Origin: Bradyrhizobium sp. dw_411
GTDB taxonomy: Bacteria; Pseudomonadota; Alphaproteobacteria; Rhizobiales; Xanthobacteraceae
Direction: 5' to 3'
Assembly: GCF_018449695.1 (NCBI RefSeq)
Contig: NZ_JAAVUY010000017.1
Location: 1 to 64,000, forward strand
Length of the DNA stretch: 64,000 nucleotides
In this document: piece by piece, positions 18,430 through 26,440 of the stretch
How the letters are laid out: each line of letters starts with the position of its first letter
Position numbering within the stretch: position 1 is the first letter of the stretch
Program-made: the position numbers and the translations under genes
The notes under the pieces: generated by a model
Database searches by the model: none
What the model saw: the letters and a program-made list of their open reading frames with translations, nothing else
Told to the model about the DNA's origin: nothing

Positions 18430-18445
18430 GTAACATATATGTTAC
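18430..18445. promoter_or_regulatory. Perfect 16-bp palindrome, probable toxin-antitoxin operator
   Basis: GTAACATATATGTTAC is identical to its own reverse complement and lies 9 bp ahead of the toxin start. Its AT-rich centre would overlap a -10 element. Antitoxins of this type autoregulate by binding such dyads, so this is the likely operator. Binding is inferred from position and symmetry. Confidence 0.7.
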
Positions 18446-18474
18446 TATCTGCGCAAGCGGGATATGCGTTGGCG

Positions 18475-19503
18475 TTAACTCACCCCCTTCATCCTGTAAT
18501 GACTAACACCCCATTCGCTGCCGTCGGCGTAACCGAACAGGCCAGCCGTCGCGAGGAAGAACCAGCGCCAGCGGCGCATCCATACGCTGGTATCGCTGCC
18601 ATAGACCGGACGCAGGATGCCTTCGATCTCCTCGCGATGCGCATCGAAATTGGCCAGCCAATTGAGCGCGGTGCGCTGATAATGGGTGCCGCTCCAGCGC
18701 CATTCTTTCTCGACCTCGAACAGATCAGCATATTGCCGGATCAGATGATGGCTCGGCATCACCCCGCCGGTGAAGAAATGCTGCGCGATCCAGTCCTCGC
18801 CGTCGGCGGGATCGAACAGATAGGCGCCGGTGCGATGGGTGAAGATATGCATGAAGAAGCGGCCGTCCGGCGCCAGCCATGATCTCACCCGCGCCATCAA
18901 TTCACGCCAGTTCATCATGTGCTCGAACATTTCGACCGACACGATGCGGTCGAACTGACGCTCCGGGCTGAACACGTTCATGTCAGCCGTAATGACGCGA
19001 AGGTTTTTCAAGCCGCGCGAGGCGGCCTGACGCTCGATATGTTCGCGCTGCGAATGCGAATTCGATACCGCGGTGATGTCGGCGTTACGAAACTGCCGCG
19101 CCATCCACAGCGACAGCGAACCCCAGCCGCAGCCAAGTTCGAGGATCGACTGCCCGTCGGCCAGGTCAGCATGCGACACGGTCTGGCGCAGCGCCTCCTC
19201 CTCGGCCTCCTGCAAGCTCGATGCGGCTTCCTTGTAGAAACACGACGAATATTTGCGGTTCGGCCCAAGCGTCAGCGCAAAGAACGCGGCCGGCACCTCG
19301 TAATGCTGGGCATTGGCCTCGTCGGTATATTCGGCGATGGCGCGGGCGGCCATCTCGCCGGCAAACGCCGCATCGCTTTCGGCGTTGCCGCGCGCCAGCC
19401 GGGTCGCGGTGCGCGAGCACAGCCGCTGGATCGCCGCACGAATAACGAGATCGGGCAGCGGCACCCGCTCGGCAGTGCCGATCACGGAGGAAACAAGGCT
19501 CAT
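18475..19503 (-). CDS. Cyclopropane-fatty-acid-synthase-like SAM methyltransferase
   Basis: A 342-aa protein of the CFA synthase/mycolic acid methyltransferase family. The SAM-binding loop is SILELGCGWGSLSLWMA (about residues 116-132), followed by ITAVSNSHSQREHIE and VEMFEHMMNW. These enzymes add methylene or methyl groups to unsaturated acyl chains in membrane lipids. The start at 19503 overlaps the stop of the upstream DUF1295 gene by 4 bp; a longer frame exists upstream but lies antisense to nothing new and inside DUF1295. The coupling with a DUF1295 reductase-like protein suggests a lipid-modifying pair. Confidence 0.85.
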   Translation of the reverse strand: MSLVSSVIGTAERVPLPDLVIRAAIQRLCSRTATRLARGNAESDAAFAGEMAARAIAEYTDEANAQHYEVPAAFFALTLGPNRKYSSCFYKEAASSLQEAEEEALRQTVSHADLADGQSILELGCGWGSLSLWMARQFRNADITAVSNSHSQREHIERQAASRGLKNLRVITADMNVFSPERQFDRIVSVEMFEHMMNWRELMARVRSWLAPDGRFFMHIFTHRTGAYLFDPADGEDWIAQHFFTGGVMPSHHLIRQYADLFEVEKEWRWSGTHYQRTALNWLANFDAHREEIEGILRPVYGSDTSVWMRRWRWFFLATAGLFGYADGSEWGVSHYRMKGVS

Positions 19504-20315
19504 GTCACCACTCCCTTTGGCGCTTGCGGCGGCAATGGAAAGAACATGCTGGTGCGCGATTGATAGTCGCGGTAGCGCTCGCCCCGTGAGCGCAGCATCT
19601 GCTCTTCCAGCGGCGGGATGCCGGTGACATGCACCAGGATCCAATACATGAAGGCCGGCGCCAGCAGGGTCGCCCAGCCCCAACCGTAGTCCGGTGAAAG
19701 CGCGATCACCGGATAGGCCAGCCAGCCGAACCATTCGAAGAAATAATTGGGATGGCGCGACCAGCGCCACAGGCCGATATCGCAGACCCGGCCCTTGTTG
19801 GCCGGATCACGACGAAAGCGCTTGAGCTGCGCGTCGGCCAGCGCTTCGCCGGCAATGCCGGCAAACAGGATCAACACGCCGAGAATGTCCTGCGGGCGCA
19901 GCACATCAGAGGGAAACCGTGCCGCGACAAAAATCGAAAACACCAGCGGGACCGAGCCGAAGCCTTGATTCTGCAGAAACACGAACATCTTGCGCGGGGA
20001 ATCGACGCCCCATTCCTTGGCAAAAGCCGCATAGCGCGGATCGTCGGTAATCCCTGATGTCCGCACCGCGATGTGCAGGCCGAGCCGGAGCGACCAGATC
20101 GCCACCAAAGCCGCCACCAGCCATTGCCGCGTGTTCGGCGCTGCGCCCGCGATGGGCCACAGCGCGCCGGCGGCGCCAACCAGCCCGACCGAGAAGGTCC
20201 AGATGGTATCGACCCAGCCGGAATTACCGGTGCGCTGCTGCACTACCCACGCGCCCGCCATCAGCACCGACAGCGACAACGCGATCGCGGCAAGCGCCCA
20301 AAGGTACAAAACCAT
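19500..20315 (-). CDS. DUF1295 membrane protein (steroid 5-alpha-reductase-like)
   Basis: A 271-aa polytopic inner-membrane protein, about six or seven hydrophobic segments starting at residue 4 (YLWALAAIALSLSVLMAG). The DUF1295 signature is the C-terminal part: GLWRWSRHPNYFFEWFGW (about 182-199) and GERYRDYQSRTSMFFP. This family is related to steroid 5-alpha-reductase/isoprenylcysteine methyltransferase membrane folds. Its stop overlaps the methyltransferase start, so both are made together. Substrate unknown; lipid or fatty-acyl reduction is an inference. Confidence 0.85.
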   Translation of the reverse strand: MVLYLWALAAIALSLSVLMAGAWVVQQRTGNSGWVDTIWTFSVGLVGAAGALWPIAGAAPNTRQWLVAALVAIWSLRLGLHIAVRTSGITDDPRYAAFAKEWGVDSPRKMFVFLQNQGFGSVPLVFSIFVAARFPSDVLRPQDILGVLILFAGIAGEALADAQLKRFRRDPANKGRVCDIGLWRWSRHPNYFFEWFGWLAYPVIALSPDYGWGWATLLAPAFMYWILVHVTGIPPLEEQMLRSRGERYRDYQSRTSMFFPLPPQAPKGVVT

Positions 20316-20496
20316 CCGAAATTCCCGTTAACCGGCTGAGACGTCAAAGATTTACAAAAATACGCACAGGTCTAAGCTTGGTTTCAGGTGGAAGTTCCCC
20401 TTTCTCATCCCGTCATGCCGTAACCGGCCTTTTTTCTCAGGCGCGCTGTGCCATATTGGTGGCCGATGTGCCCTCCTCGCAACGGATGACCCGGCA

Positions 20497-21495
20497 ATGC
20501 CTTCTGGCCCCTCTTCCCGCTCCGCGATGGAGATCGAACTCAGCAAATTGTCCTCGCCGCGGATTTTCCTGGTGCGGATGTTGGTGTTCCTGGTGCTGTG
20601 CGCACTGCTGATGGTGGTGCTCTACAAGCAGATCATCACCGCGTTCTTCGCCAATCCCGGGCTTAATGCGCTGATCGGGCTGGTGCTGCTGATCGGGACC
20701 ATCCTGGCCTTCCGCCAGGTGATCCGGCTCTATCCGGAAGTCGCCTGGGTCAACAATTTCCGCATCGCCGATCCCGGTCTGGCGGTCGCGCGGCATCCGA
20801 CGCTGCTGGCGCCGATGGCCGCGATCCTCGGCGGCGAGCGCACCGGGCGGATGACGATCTCGCAGCAGACCATGCGGCATTTGCTGGATTCCATCGCGAC
20901 CCGGCTCGACGAGGCCCGCGATATTTCCCGCTACATGACCGGCCTGTTGGTGTTTCTCGGCCTGCTCGGCACCTTCTGGGGTCTGATCGAAACCGTGGGT
21001 TCGGTCGGCAAGGTGATCGACGGCCTGAAAGTCGGCGGCGACGCCGGCGCCTTGTTCGATACCCTCAAGGAAGGCCTCGCCGCACCGCTCGGCGGCATGG
21101 GCATTTCGTTCTCGTCGTCGCTGTTCGGCCTCGCCGGATCGTTGATCCTCGGCTTTCTCGATTTGCAGTCGAGCCAGGCGCAGAACCGGTTCTATACAGA
21201 CTTGGAAGACTGGCTCGCCACCACGGTGCGCGAATATTCCGGCGAGACCGCCGCCGGCGCCAGCGGCGATCTGCAGAACGCGATCGAACGGTTGCGCGCG
21301 GTGATGGAAGAAGGCGGCAACAACCGCGGCACGACTGCGGCGATGGCCAATCTCGCCGAAGCCATTCAGGGGCTGGTCGCGCATATGCGCACCGAGCAGC
21401 AGATGATCCGCGAATGGGCCGATGGCCAGGGCGAGCAAAACCGCGAGATCAAGAAACTGCTCGAGCGCATCGCGCGCCAGCCTGAGAAGAACTAA
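20497..21495 (+). CDS. MotA/TolQ/ExbB-like proton-channel protein
   Basis: A 332-aa inner-membrane protein with two N-terminal hydrophobic segments (about 24-43 and 53-71) and two more (about 146-165 and 204-223). The third holds LLGTFWGLIETVGSV and the fourth GISFSSSLFGLAGSLILGF, the conserved channel helices of MotA/ExbB/TolQ. A polar, probably coiled tail (about 245-332) follows. The gene lies 16 bp before a MotB/OmpA-like gene, forming a complete stator-like pair. No flagellar, tol or ton genes are near, so its energised target is unknown. It resembles the ZorA class in outline, but no Zorya effector genes are present. Confidence 0.85.
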   Translation: MPSGPSSRSAMEIELSKLSSPRIFLVRMLVFLVLCALLMVVLYKQIITAFFANPGLNALIGLVLLIGTILAFRQVIRLYPEVAWVNNFRIADPGLAVARHPTLLAPMAAILGGERTGRMTISQQTMRHLLDSIATRLDEARDISRYMTGLLVFLGLLGTFWGLIETVGSVGKVIDGLKVGGDAGALFDTLKEGLAAPLGGMGISFSSSLFGLAGSLILGFLDLQSSQAQNRFYTDLEDWLATTVREYSGETAAGASGDLQNAIERLRAVMEEGGNNRGTTAAMANLAEAIQGLVAHMRTEQQMIREWADGQGEQNREIKKLLERIARQPEKN

Positions 21496-21511
21496 TTAGC
21501 GGAGAATCCTG

Positions 21512-22540
21512 ATGGCCCTTGCCCGTGCACGCCGCAACGAGAGCGGATTCAATTACTGGCCGGGCTTTGTCGACGCGCTGTCGACGCTGGTGCTTTCGAT
21601 CGTGTTTCTGCTCTCGGTGTTCCTAGTGGTGCAGTTCTTCCTGTCCCAGGAAGTCACCGGCAAGGACAAGGCGCTGGAGCAGCTCAACGCTAAAATTGCC
21701 GAACTGAACGACCTGCTGTCGCTGGAAAAACTCGGCCAACTGAACCTCACTGACCAGTTGTCGCAGGTGCGGGCTGGCCTGGTTTCCGCGGAAGCCGAGC
21801 GCGACCGCATCAAGGGGCTTTATGACGGCCTCGCCGGCGCCGGCAGCGACGCCGCCGGCCGCGCCACTGAGCTGAACAAGGCGCTGGATTCCGAGAAACA
21901 GGTCTCGTCGCGCGCGCTGGCGCAGATCGAGATATTGAATCAGCAGATCAGCGCGCTGCGCCGCCAGCTCGCCGCGCTTGAAGAAGCGCTCGACGCCTCC
22001 GAAAAGCGCGACAAGGAATCGCAGGGACGAATTGCCGATCTCGGCCAGCGGCTGAACGTCGCGCTGGCGCAGCGGGTGCAGGAATTGTCGCGCTACCGTT
22101 CGGAATTCTTTGGGCGGCTGCGCGCGATCCTCGGCAACCGGCCGGACATCCGGATCGTCGGCGACCGCTTCGTATTCCAGTCGGAAGTATTCTTCGACAC
22201 CGGACAGGCGCTGTTGTTGCCCGAAGGCCGCGCCGAACTCGACAAGCTGGCGACCGCGCTGATCGACCTCGACAAGCAGATCCCGTCCGAGATCGCCTGG
22301 GTGCTGCGGGTCGACGGCCATACCGACGTGCGGCCGATCAATAGTCCGCAGTTCAAGTCGAACTGGGATCTGTCGTCGGCGCGCGCGATCTCGGTGGTGC
22401 AATACCTGGTATCGCTCGGCGTGCCGGCGCAACGGCTGGTCGCTGCCGGCTTCGCGGAATTCCAGCCGCTCGACACCGCGGCAACCGAAGATGCCTACAA
22501 GCGCAACCGCCGCATCGAGCTGAAGCTGACGGAACGCTGA
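21512..22540 (+). CDS. MotB/OmpA-like peptidoglycan-anchored stator partner
   Basis: A 342-aa protein with one N-terminal membrane helix (about 24-46). It carries an acidic residue at its mouth (WPGFVDALSTL, Asp21), the position of the proton-binding Asp of MotB. A long coiled coil spans about 50-175 (many Glu/Lys/Leu heptads), and a C-terminal OmpA/MotB domain spans about 215-342 (VDGHTDVRPI, SARAISVVQYL, NRRIELKL) that should grip peptidoglycan. It forms the natural partner of the upstream MotA-like protein. Confidence 0.87.
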   Translation: MALARARRNESGFNYWPGFVDALSTLVLSIVFLLSVFLVVQFFLSQEVTGKDKALEQLNAKIAELNDLLSLEKLGQLNLTDQLSQVRAGLVSAEAERDRIKGLYDGLAGAGSDAAGRATELNKALDSEKQVSSRALAQIEILNQQISALRRQLAALEEALDASEKRDKESQGRIADLGQRLNVALAQRVQELSRYRSEFFGRLRAILGNRPDIRIVGDRFVFQSEVFFDTGQALLLPEGRAELDKLATALIDLDKQIPSEIAWVLRVDGHTDVRPINSPQFKSNWDLSSARAISVVQYLVSLGVPAQRLVAAGFAEFQPLDTAATEDAYKRNRRIELKLTER

Positions 22541-22573
22541 GTGTGATTAATCGCAAAAAGCGCAACTTTATCG

Positions 22574-22660
22574 TCGTCATTGCCGGGCTTGACCCGGCAA
22601 TCCATCATAAAGAGATTTTGCGAAGTAGATGGATGCCCGGATCAAGTCCGGGCATGACGA
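22574..22660. repeat. Intergenic palindrome, CGTCATTGCCGGGCTTGACC family (copy 1)
   Basis: CGTCATTGCCGGGCTTGACC on the left and GGATGCCCGGATCAAGTCCG...CATGACG on the right form two GC-rich hairpins that also pair with each other. Related copies are at 23133-23224, 43530-43619 and 62903-62993. Confidence 0.85.
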
Positions 22661-22670
22661 CCGTATTAGG

Positions 22671-23120
22671 ATGAGCGCTCCCTTCCACCTTCGCCCCTAT
22701 CGCACCGAAGACGAAGATGCCGCGATCACGCTGTGGCAAAAGACTTGGCAGCAGGCCTATCCCGCGATCGATTTCGCCGCGCGCGTGACATGGTGGCGCG
22801 AGCGCTGGCGCGGCGAGCTGGTGCCGAAGGCCCATATCGTAGTGGCCGAGCAAAACAACATGCTGATCGGGTTCGTGACCATCGACACCTCAGGCTATCT
22901 CGATCAATTGGTGGTCGCGCCCGATCACTGGGGCTCGGAACTCGCCACCGCGCTGGTCGACGAGGCCAAGCGTCTGTCGCCCGATCAGATCACGCTATTG
23001 GTCAACACAGATAACGGACGCGCTATCCGCTTCTATGAGCGCAACGGCTTCGTAGAGGCCGGTGGCGATGTCAATCCGACGTCGGGCAGGCCGGTGCTGC
23101 GGATGGAGTGGAAGGGGTGA
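22671..23120 (+). CDS. GNAT-family N-acetyltransferase
   Basis: A 149-aa acetyl-CoA-dependent N-acetyltransferase. Starting at 22671 (MSAPFHLRPYRTEDEDAAI), it shows the GNAT core: the beta4 strand LDQLVVAPDHWG, a shortened pyrophosphate loop region SELATALVDEAK, and the late motif NGRAIRFYERNGFVEAG. An earlier in-frame ATG at 22629 lies within the palindromic repeat and is unlikely. Substrate not predictable. It sits between two copies of the same repeat. Confidence 0.85.
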   Translation: MSAPFHLRPYRTEDEDAAITLWQKTWQQAYPAIDFAARVTWWRERWRGELVPKAHIVVAEQNNMLIGFVTIDTSGYLDQLVVAPDHWGSELATALVDEAKRLSPDQITLLVNTDNGRAIRFYERNGFVEAGGDVNPTSGRPVLRMEWKG

Positions 23121-23132
23121 GGTTTTCGAGGT

Positions 23133-23224
23133 TGTCATTGCCGGGCTTGACCCGGCAATCCATCTCCTACGGAATGCATTTTATGAAGATTGATGGATAC
23201 GCGGGTCAAGCCCGCGTATGACGA
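23133..23224. repeat. Intergenic palindrome, CGTCATTGCCGGGCTTGACC family (copy 2)
   Basis: GTCATTGCCGGGCTTGACCC with GGCAATCCATC on the left, and GATGGATACGCGGGTCAAGC...CGTATGACG on the right. It lies between the convergent GNAT and ABC exporter genes. Confidence 0.85.
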
Positions 23225-23231
23225 GCGGGGC

Positions 23232-25118
23232 TCACACCCCCTCGAACTGCAACCTCGCTAGCCGTGCATACAGCCCACCGGCGGCGACTAGCGAGGCGTG
23301 GGTGCCTTGTTCGACGATGCGGCCCTGATCCATCACCATGATCCGGTCGCAGGACAGTACCGTGGCCAGCCGGTGCGCGATCACCAAGGTGGTGCGGTGG
23401 CGCATCAATTCTTCCAGCGCGGTCTGCACCAGCGTTTCGGATTCGGCATCGAGCGAGGACGTGGCCTCGTCGAGCAGCAACAGCGGCGCGTCGCGCAGGA
23501 TCGCGCGTGCAATCGCGATGCGCTGGCGCTGGCCGCCCGACAGCGTGACACCGCGCTCGCCAAGCGGAGTCTCGAATCCCTGAGGCAGGCGGCGAATAAA
23601 TTCGCTGGCATGCGCCAGATCGGCGGCGCGCTCGACTTCGGCATCGCTCGCCTCGGGCCGGCCGAAGCGGATGTTCTCGCGCGCGGTCGCGGCGAACGCG
23701 ACGGATTCCTGCGGCACCAGGGCGATCCGCGAGCGCACATCATGCGGATCGGCCGATTTGATCGGCACGCCGTCGAACGAGATCACACCACTTGCCGGAT
23801 CATAGAATCGCAGCAGCAGATGAAACAGCGTGCTCTTGCCGGCACCCGACGGGCCGACGATCGCGACCTTCTCGCCGGCGCGCACCGACAATGAAACGCC
23901 GTCGACCGCCATGGCCTCCGGCCGCATCGGGTAGGCGAAGCTGACATTCTCGAAACTGACATCGCCCCGCGCCGGCACCGGCATCGCGCGCGGCGAGGCC
24001 GGAGCCGTGATCTCGGATTTGACGCGCAGAATTTCGAACAGCCGCTCCGAGGCGCCTGACGCGGCCGAGACCTCGCCCCAGACTTCGCTGAGCTGGCCGA
24101 GCGAGGCCGCGGCAAACGCCGCATACAATATGAACTGGCCGAGCCGCCCCGGGGTAATGGTGCCGGTCAGCACATCATGCGATCCGATCCACAGGATCAG
24201 CACCACACTGGTAAAGACGATGAAGATGATGATCGCAGTCAGCACCGAACGCGCGCCGGTCGAACCGACGGCGGCGTCATAGGCCTGCTCGACTTCGCCG
24301 CCGAAACGCTTGTTAGCCATTTGCTCGCCGGTATAGGCCTGCACGGTGCGGATCGCGCCGACCAGTTCGGACACATAGGCGGTCGCTTCCGCCAGCGTGT
24401 CCTGCGCGTTGCGCGACAACCGCCGCACCCAGCGTCCGAATGCCACCAGCGGCAGCACGATCACCGGAATCGCCAGCAGCACGAAGCCTGACAATCTGGG
24501 ACTCGTGATCACCATCATCGCGGTGGCGCCGACGAACATCAGCAAGTTGCGCAGCGCGATCGACACGGAAGCGCCGACCGCGGATTTGATCTGGGTGGTG
24601 TCGGCCGTCAGCCGCGAGATCAGTTCGCCGCTGCGCGCGGAATCGAAGAAGGCCGGCGACAGCGAGATCAGATGCGCGAACACGTCGCGCCGCAGGTCGG
24701 CGACGATGCGCTCGCCGATCGTCATCACCAGATAATACCGCGATGCGCTGGCGCAGGCGAGCACCACGACCACCGCGATCATGACACTGAAATAGCTGTT
24801 GATCTTGGCTATGCTCTCGGGCGTGAAGCCGAAATCGATCATGCGGCGCGCCGCGACCGGCACCAGCAGCGTCGTGAGCGCGGCAACCGTCAGCGAGATC
24901 AAGGCGAGAATAGCGCGGCCGCGATACCGCGCGACATACGGCGCCAGCTCCAATAGCGGACGCAGCCGTGCGCTGCGTTTGGCCGGGGACGGCGCCAGCG
25001 CGGCTTCGACCGCCGCCTCCGCCTCGACCGCTGTTTCAATCACGGAGGACTCGCTGGCCCCATCGCGCCGTGGCGTGGTGTCGTCACGCCGATCTTCAAG
25101 CCGTTCTACTGCGCTCAT
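23232..25118 (-). CDS. ABC exporter, fused permease-ATPase (MsbA-like)
   Basis: A 628-aa half transporter. A variable, Ala/Glu-rich leader (residues 1-50) precedes six membrane helices (about 60-340) and an ATPase domain (about 375-620). The ATPase has Walker A GPSGAGKST, Q-loop VPQESVAF, signature LSGGQRQRIAIARA, Walker B LLLLDEATSSLD and switch IAHRLATV. The dimer would export a lipid or small molecule; the substrate is unknown. The start at 25118 (MSAVERLEDRRDD) is preferred over an in-frame upstream ATG, which lacks family similarity. Confidence 0.9.
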   Translation of the reverse strand: MSAVERLEDRRDDTTPRRDGASESSVIETAVEAEAAVEAALAPSPAKRSARLRPLLELAPYVARYRGRAILALISLTVAALTTLLVPVAARRMIDFGFTPESIAKINSYFSVMIAVVVVLACASASRYYLVMTIGERIVADLRRDVFAHLISLSPAFFDSARSGELISRLTADTTQIKSAVGASVSIALRNLLMFVGATAMMVITSPRLSGFVLLAIPVIVLPLVAFGRWVRRLSRNAQDTLAEATAYVSELVGAIRTVQAYTGEQMANKRFGGEVEQAYDAAVGSTGARSVLTAIIIFIVFTSVVLILWIGSHDVLTGTITPGRLGQFILYAAFAAASLGQLSEVWGEVSAASGASERLFEILRVKSEITAPASPRAMPVPARGDVSFENVSFAYPMRPEAMAVDGVSLSVRAGEKVAIVGPSGAGKSTLFHLLLRFYDPASGVISFDGVPIKSADPHDVRSRIALVPQESVAFAATARENIRFGRPEASDAEVERAADLAHASEFIRRLPQGFETPLGERGVTLSGGQRQRIAIARAILRDAPLLLLDEATSSLDAESETLVQTALEELMRHRTTLVIAHRLATVLSCDRIMVMDQGRIVEQGTHASLVAAGGLYARLARLQFEGV

Positions 25119-25327
25119 GAGGTCCCAAACCAATCGCTTTGCCACCACCAGATAGGCCCCGCCGCTACCGCTGGCAAATCCGGGGTGATGGGGTCCGGCG
25201 CGATGCCGGCAAGATATCCGGCTTATGAGCAAACCCGGCTTGTTTTACAGGCCCTGCTGCGTTATAGACCCGCCAAATCCGCATATTGCCATCGAAACAC
25301 AGGCGCAGGCGCGCCGAAGGATCTGTC

Positions 25328-25555
25328 ATGAAAGCCGAAATTCACCCGGAATATCATATGATTACGGTCGTAATGACCGATGGCACGGAATACCCGACGC
25401 GCTCCACCTGGGGCAAGGAAGGCGACAAGCTGAACCTCGACATCGACTCCAAGTCGCACCCGGCTTGGACCGGCGGCACCCAGCAGATGCTCGATCGCGG
25501 CGGCCGCGTCTCGCGGTTCCAGAAGAAGTTCTCGGGCTTCCTCAAGAAAGATTGA
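25328..25555 (+). CDS. rpmE: 50S ribosomal protein L31 (zinc-free type)
   Basis: A 75-aa ribosomal protein. It begins MKAEIHPEYHMITVVMTDG and continues with DIDSKSHPAWTGG and SRFQKKFSGF, the L31 consensus. It has no cysteines, so it is the zinc-independent form usual in alphaproteobacteria. AAGGAT precedes the ATG at 25328. A strong hairpin terminator lies 34 bp after the stop. Confidence 0.96.
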   Translation: MKAEIHPEYHMITVVMTDGTEYPTRSTWGKEGDKLNLDIDSKSHPAWTGGTQQMLDRGGRVSRFQKKFSGFLKKD

Positions 25556-25588
25556 GGGCTTTCAAGCCTTTTTCCGGCCAGATACCAA

Positions 25589-25618
25589 AACGCCCCTGCG
25601 TGGTCAGGGGCGTTTTTA
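25589..25618 (+). terminator. Intrinsic terminator after rpmE
   Basis: The stem AACGCCCCTG-CGTGGT-CAGGGGCGTT is followed by a T run, CGTTTTTATTTT. It is a textbook rho-independent terminator. Confidence 0.9.
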
Positions 25619-25639
25619 TTTTGCGCGCTTCGTAGCTTC

Positions 25640-25721
25640 GTAGGGTGGGCAAAGGCGCCCTTGCGCCGTGCCCACCATCGGCGGCGAGATGGTGGGCACG
25701 CTGCGCTTTGCCCACCCTACA
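25640..25721. repeat. Intergenic palindrome, GTAGGGTGGGCAAAGG family
   Basis: GTAGGGTGGGCAAAGG...GTGCCCACCAT on the left is mirrored by ATGGTGGGCAC...CTTTGCCCACCCTAC on the right, giving a long hairpin between the rpmE and rcdA terminators. The family is common in Bradyrhizobium. Confidence 0.85.
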
Positions 25722-25729
25722 GAAGTAAA

Positions 25730-25758
25730 AACGCCCCGGCGCGAGCCGAGGCGTTTTT
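25730..25758 (-). terminator. Terminator after rcdA
   Basis: The stem AACGCC(C)CGGC-GCGA-GCCG(A)GGCGTT, with one mismatch, is flanked by an A run on the left (a T run on the minus strand) and TTTTTGTTT on the right. It lies 22 bp past the rcdA stop and could work in both directions. Confidence 0.75.
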
Positions 25759-25779
25759 GTTTGCGACGATGAAATAAAC

Positions 25780-26292
25780 TTAGCGCTCGAAGGCCGCCTT
25801 GAGACGGTTGAGCTGGGGAACCAGCGGATTGCCGATCGCGGCGCGCTCGGCGGCCGGCGCATGAATTGTGACATCGAGACGACGCACCTTGGCCTGCAAC
25901 GCCATCGAGCGGCCGATCAGCTCCTGCAATTGCGGCGGCAATTTCTCGATGATGTCGTCCGGGCCGGGATCGGCGGCCGAGAGCTTGACCTTGGTCTTTT
26001 CGCGGTTGGCCTGGGTCAGCGTCATCTCGCCTTCCTTCACCGCGCGATGCAGCAACAGCCATGACGCCAGTTGCATCAGGCGCGTGGTCAGTCGCATGCT
26101 CTCGGTTGCGTAAGTGAGGCTGACCGAACGGTCCAGCGCCTTGGCCTCGGTGCGGCCCGCGCCGTCGAGATAGGCCGCGGTTTCCTCAACCAGATCCATG
26201 CCTTCGCGGAACAGGGTACCGAAGGCTGCGGAGTTGGTCAGCCGCTCGGAGAATTGTACGAGCGCGCTTTCGCCTTGCGAACGGTCCGACAT
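25780..26292 (-). CDS. rcdA: RcdA-like protein (DUF1465, regulator of CtrA degradation)
   Basis: A 170-aa all-helical protein of Pfam family DUF1465, the family of Caulobacter RcdA. In Caulobacter RcdA works with CpdR and PopA to deliver CtrA to ClpXP at the G1-S transition. Recognisable stretches are SFTNSAAF-like NSAAFGTLFREGMDLVEETA, RLTTRLMQLASWLLLHRAV and EELIGRS-like LQELIGRSMALQAKV. The start at 26292 (MSDRSQGESALVQFSERL) is chosen over an upstream ATG at 26310. Family assignment is from pattern recognition; function in this species is inferred. Confidence 0.82.
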   Translation of the reverse strand: MSDRSQGESALVQFSERLTNSAAFGTLFREGMDLVEETAAYLDGAGRTEAKALDRSVSLTYATESMRLTTRLMQLASWLLLHRAVKEGEMTLTQANREKTKVKLSAADPGPDDIIEKLPPQLQELIGRSMALQAKVRRLDVTIHAPAAERAAIGNPLVPQLNRLKAAFER

Positions 26293-26440
26293 AGTTAACG
26301 CCTCACGCAACTGGATACGGCCGGCTTTCGAACGCGCCGGATTATGATGAACAAATCATTGCGCGCTCCCGGGCGGGAGTCCAGCGGCAAGCGTTATTAT
26401 GGTTTCCAGCGAGGTGACGCAGACGCCAAAAAGCAGCGGC

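Noticed and set aside
20497..22540. A Zorya-type defence system (ZorA/ZorB)
   Set aside because: Only the MotA/MotB-like parts are present. No ZorC, ZorD or ZorE-like helicase or nuclease gene is adjacent; the neighbours are a lipid operon and a GNAT protein.
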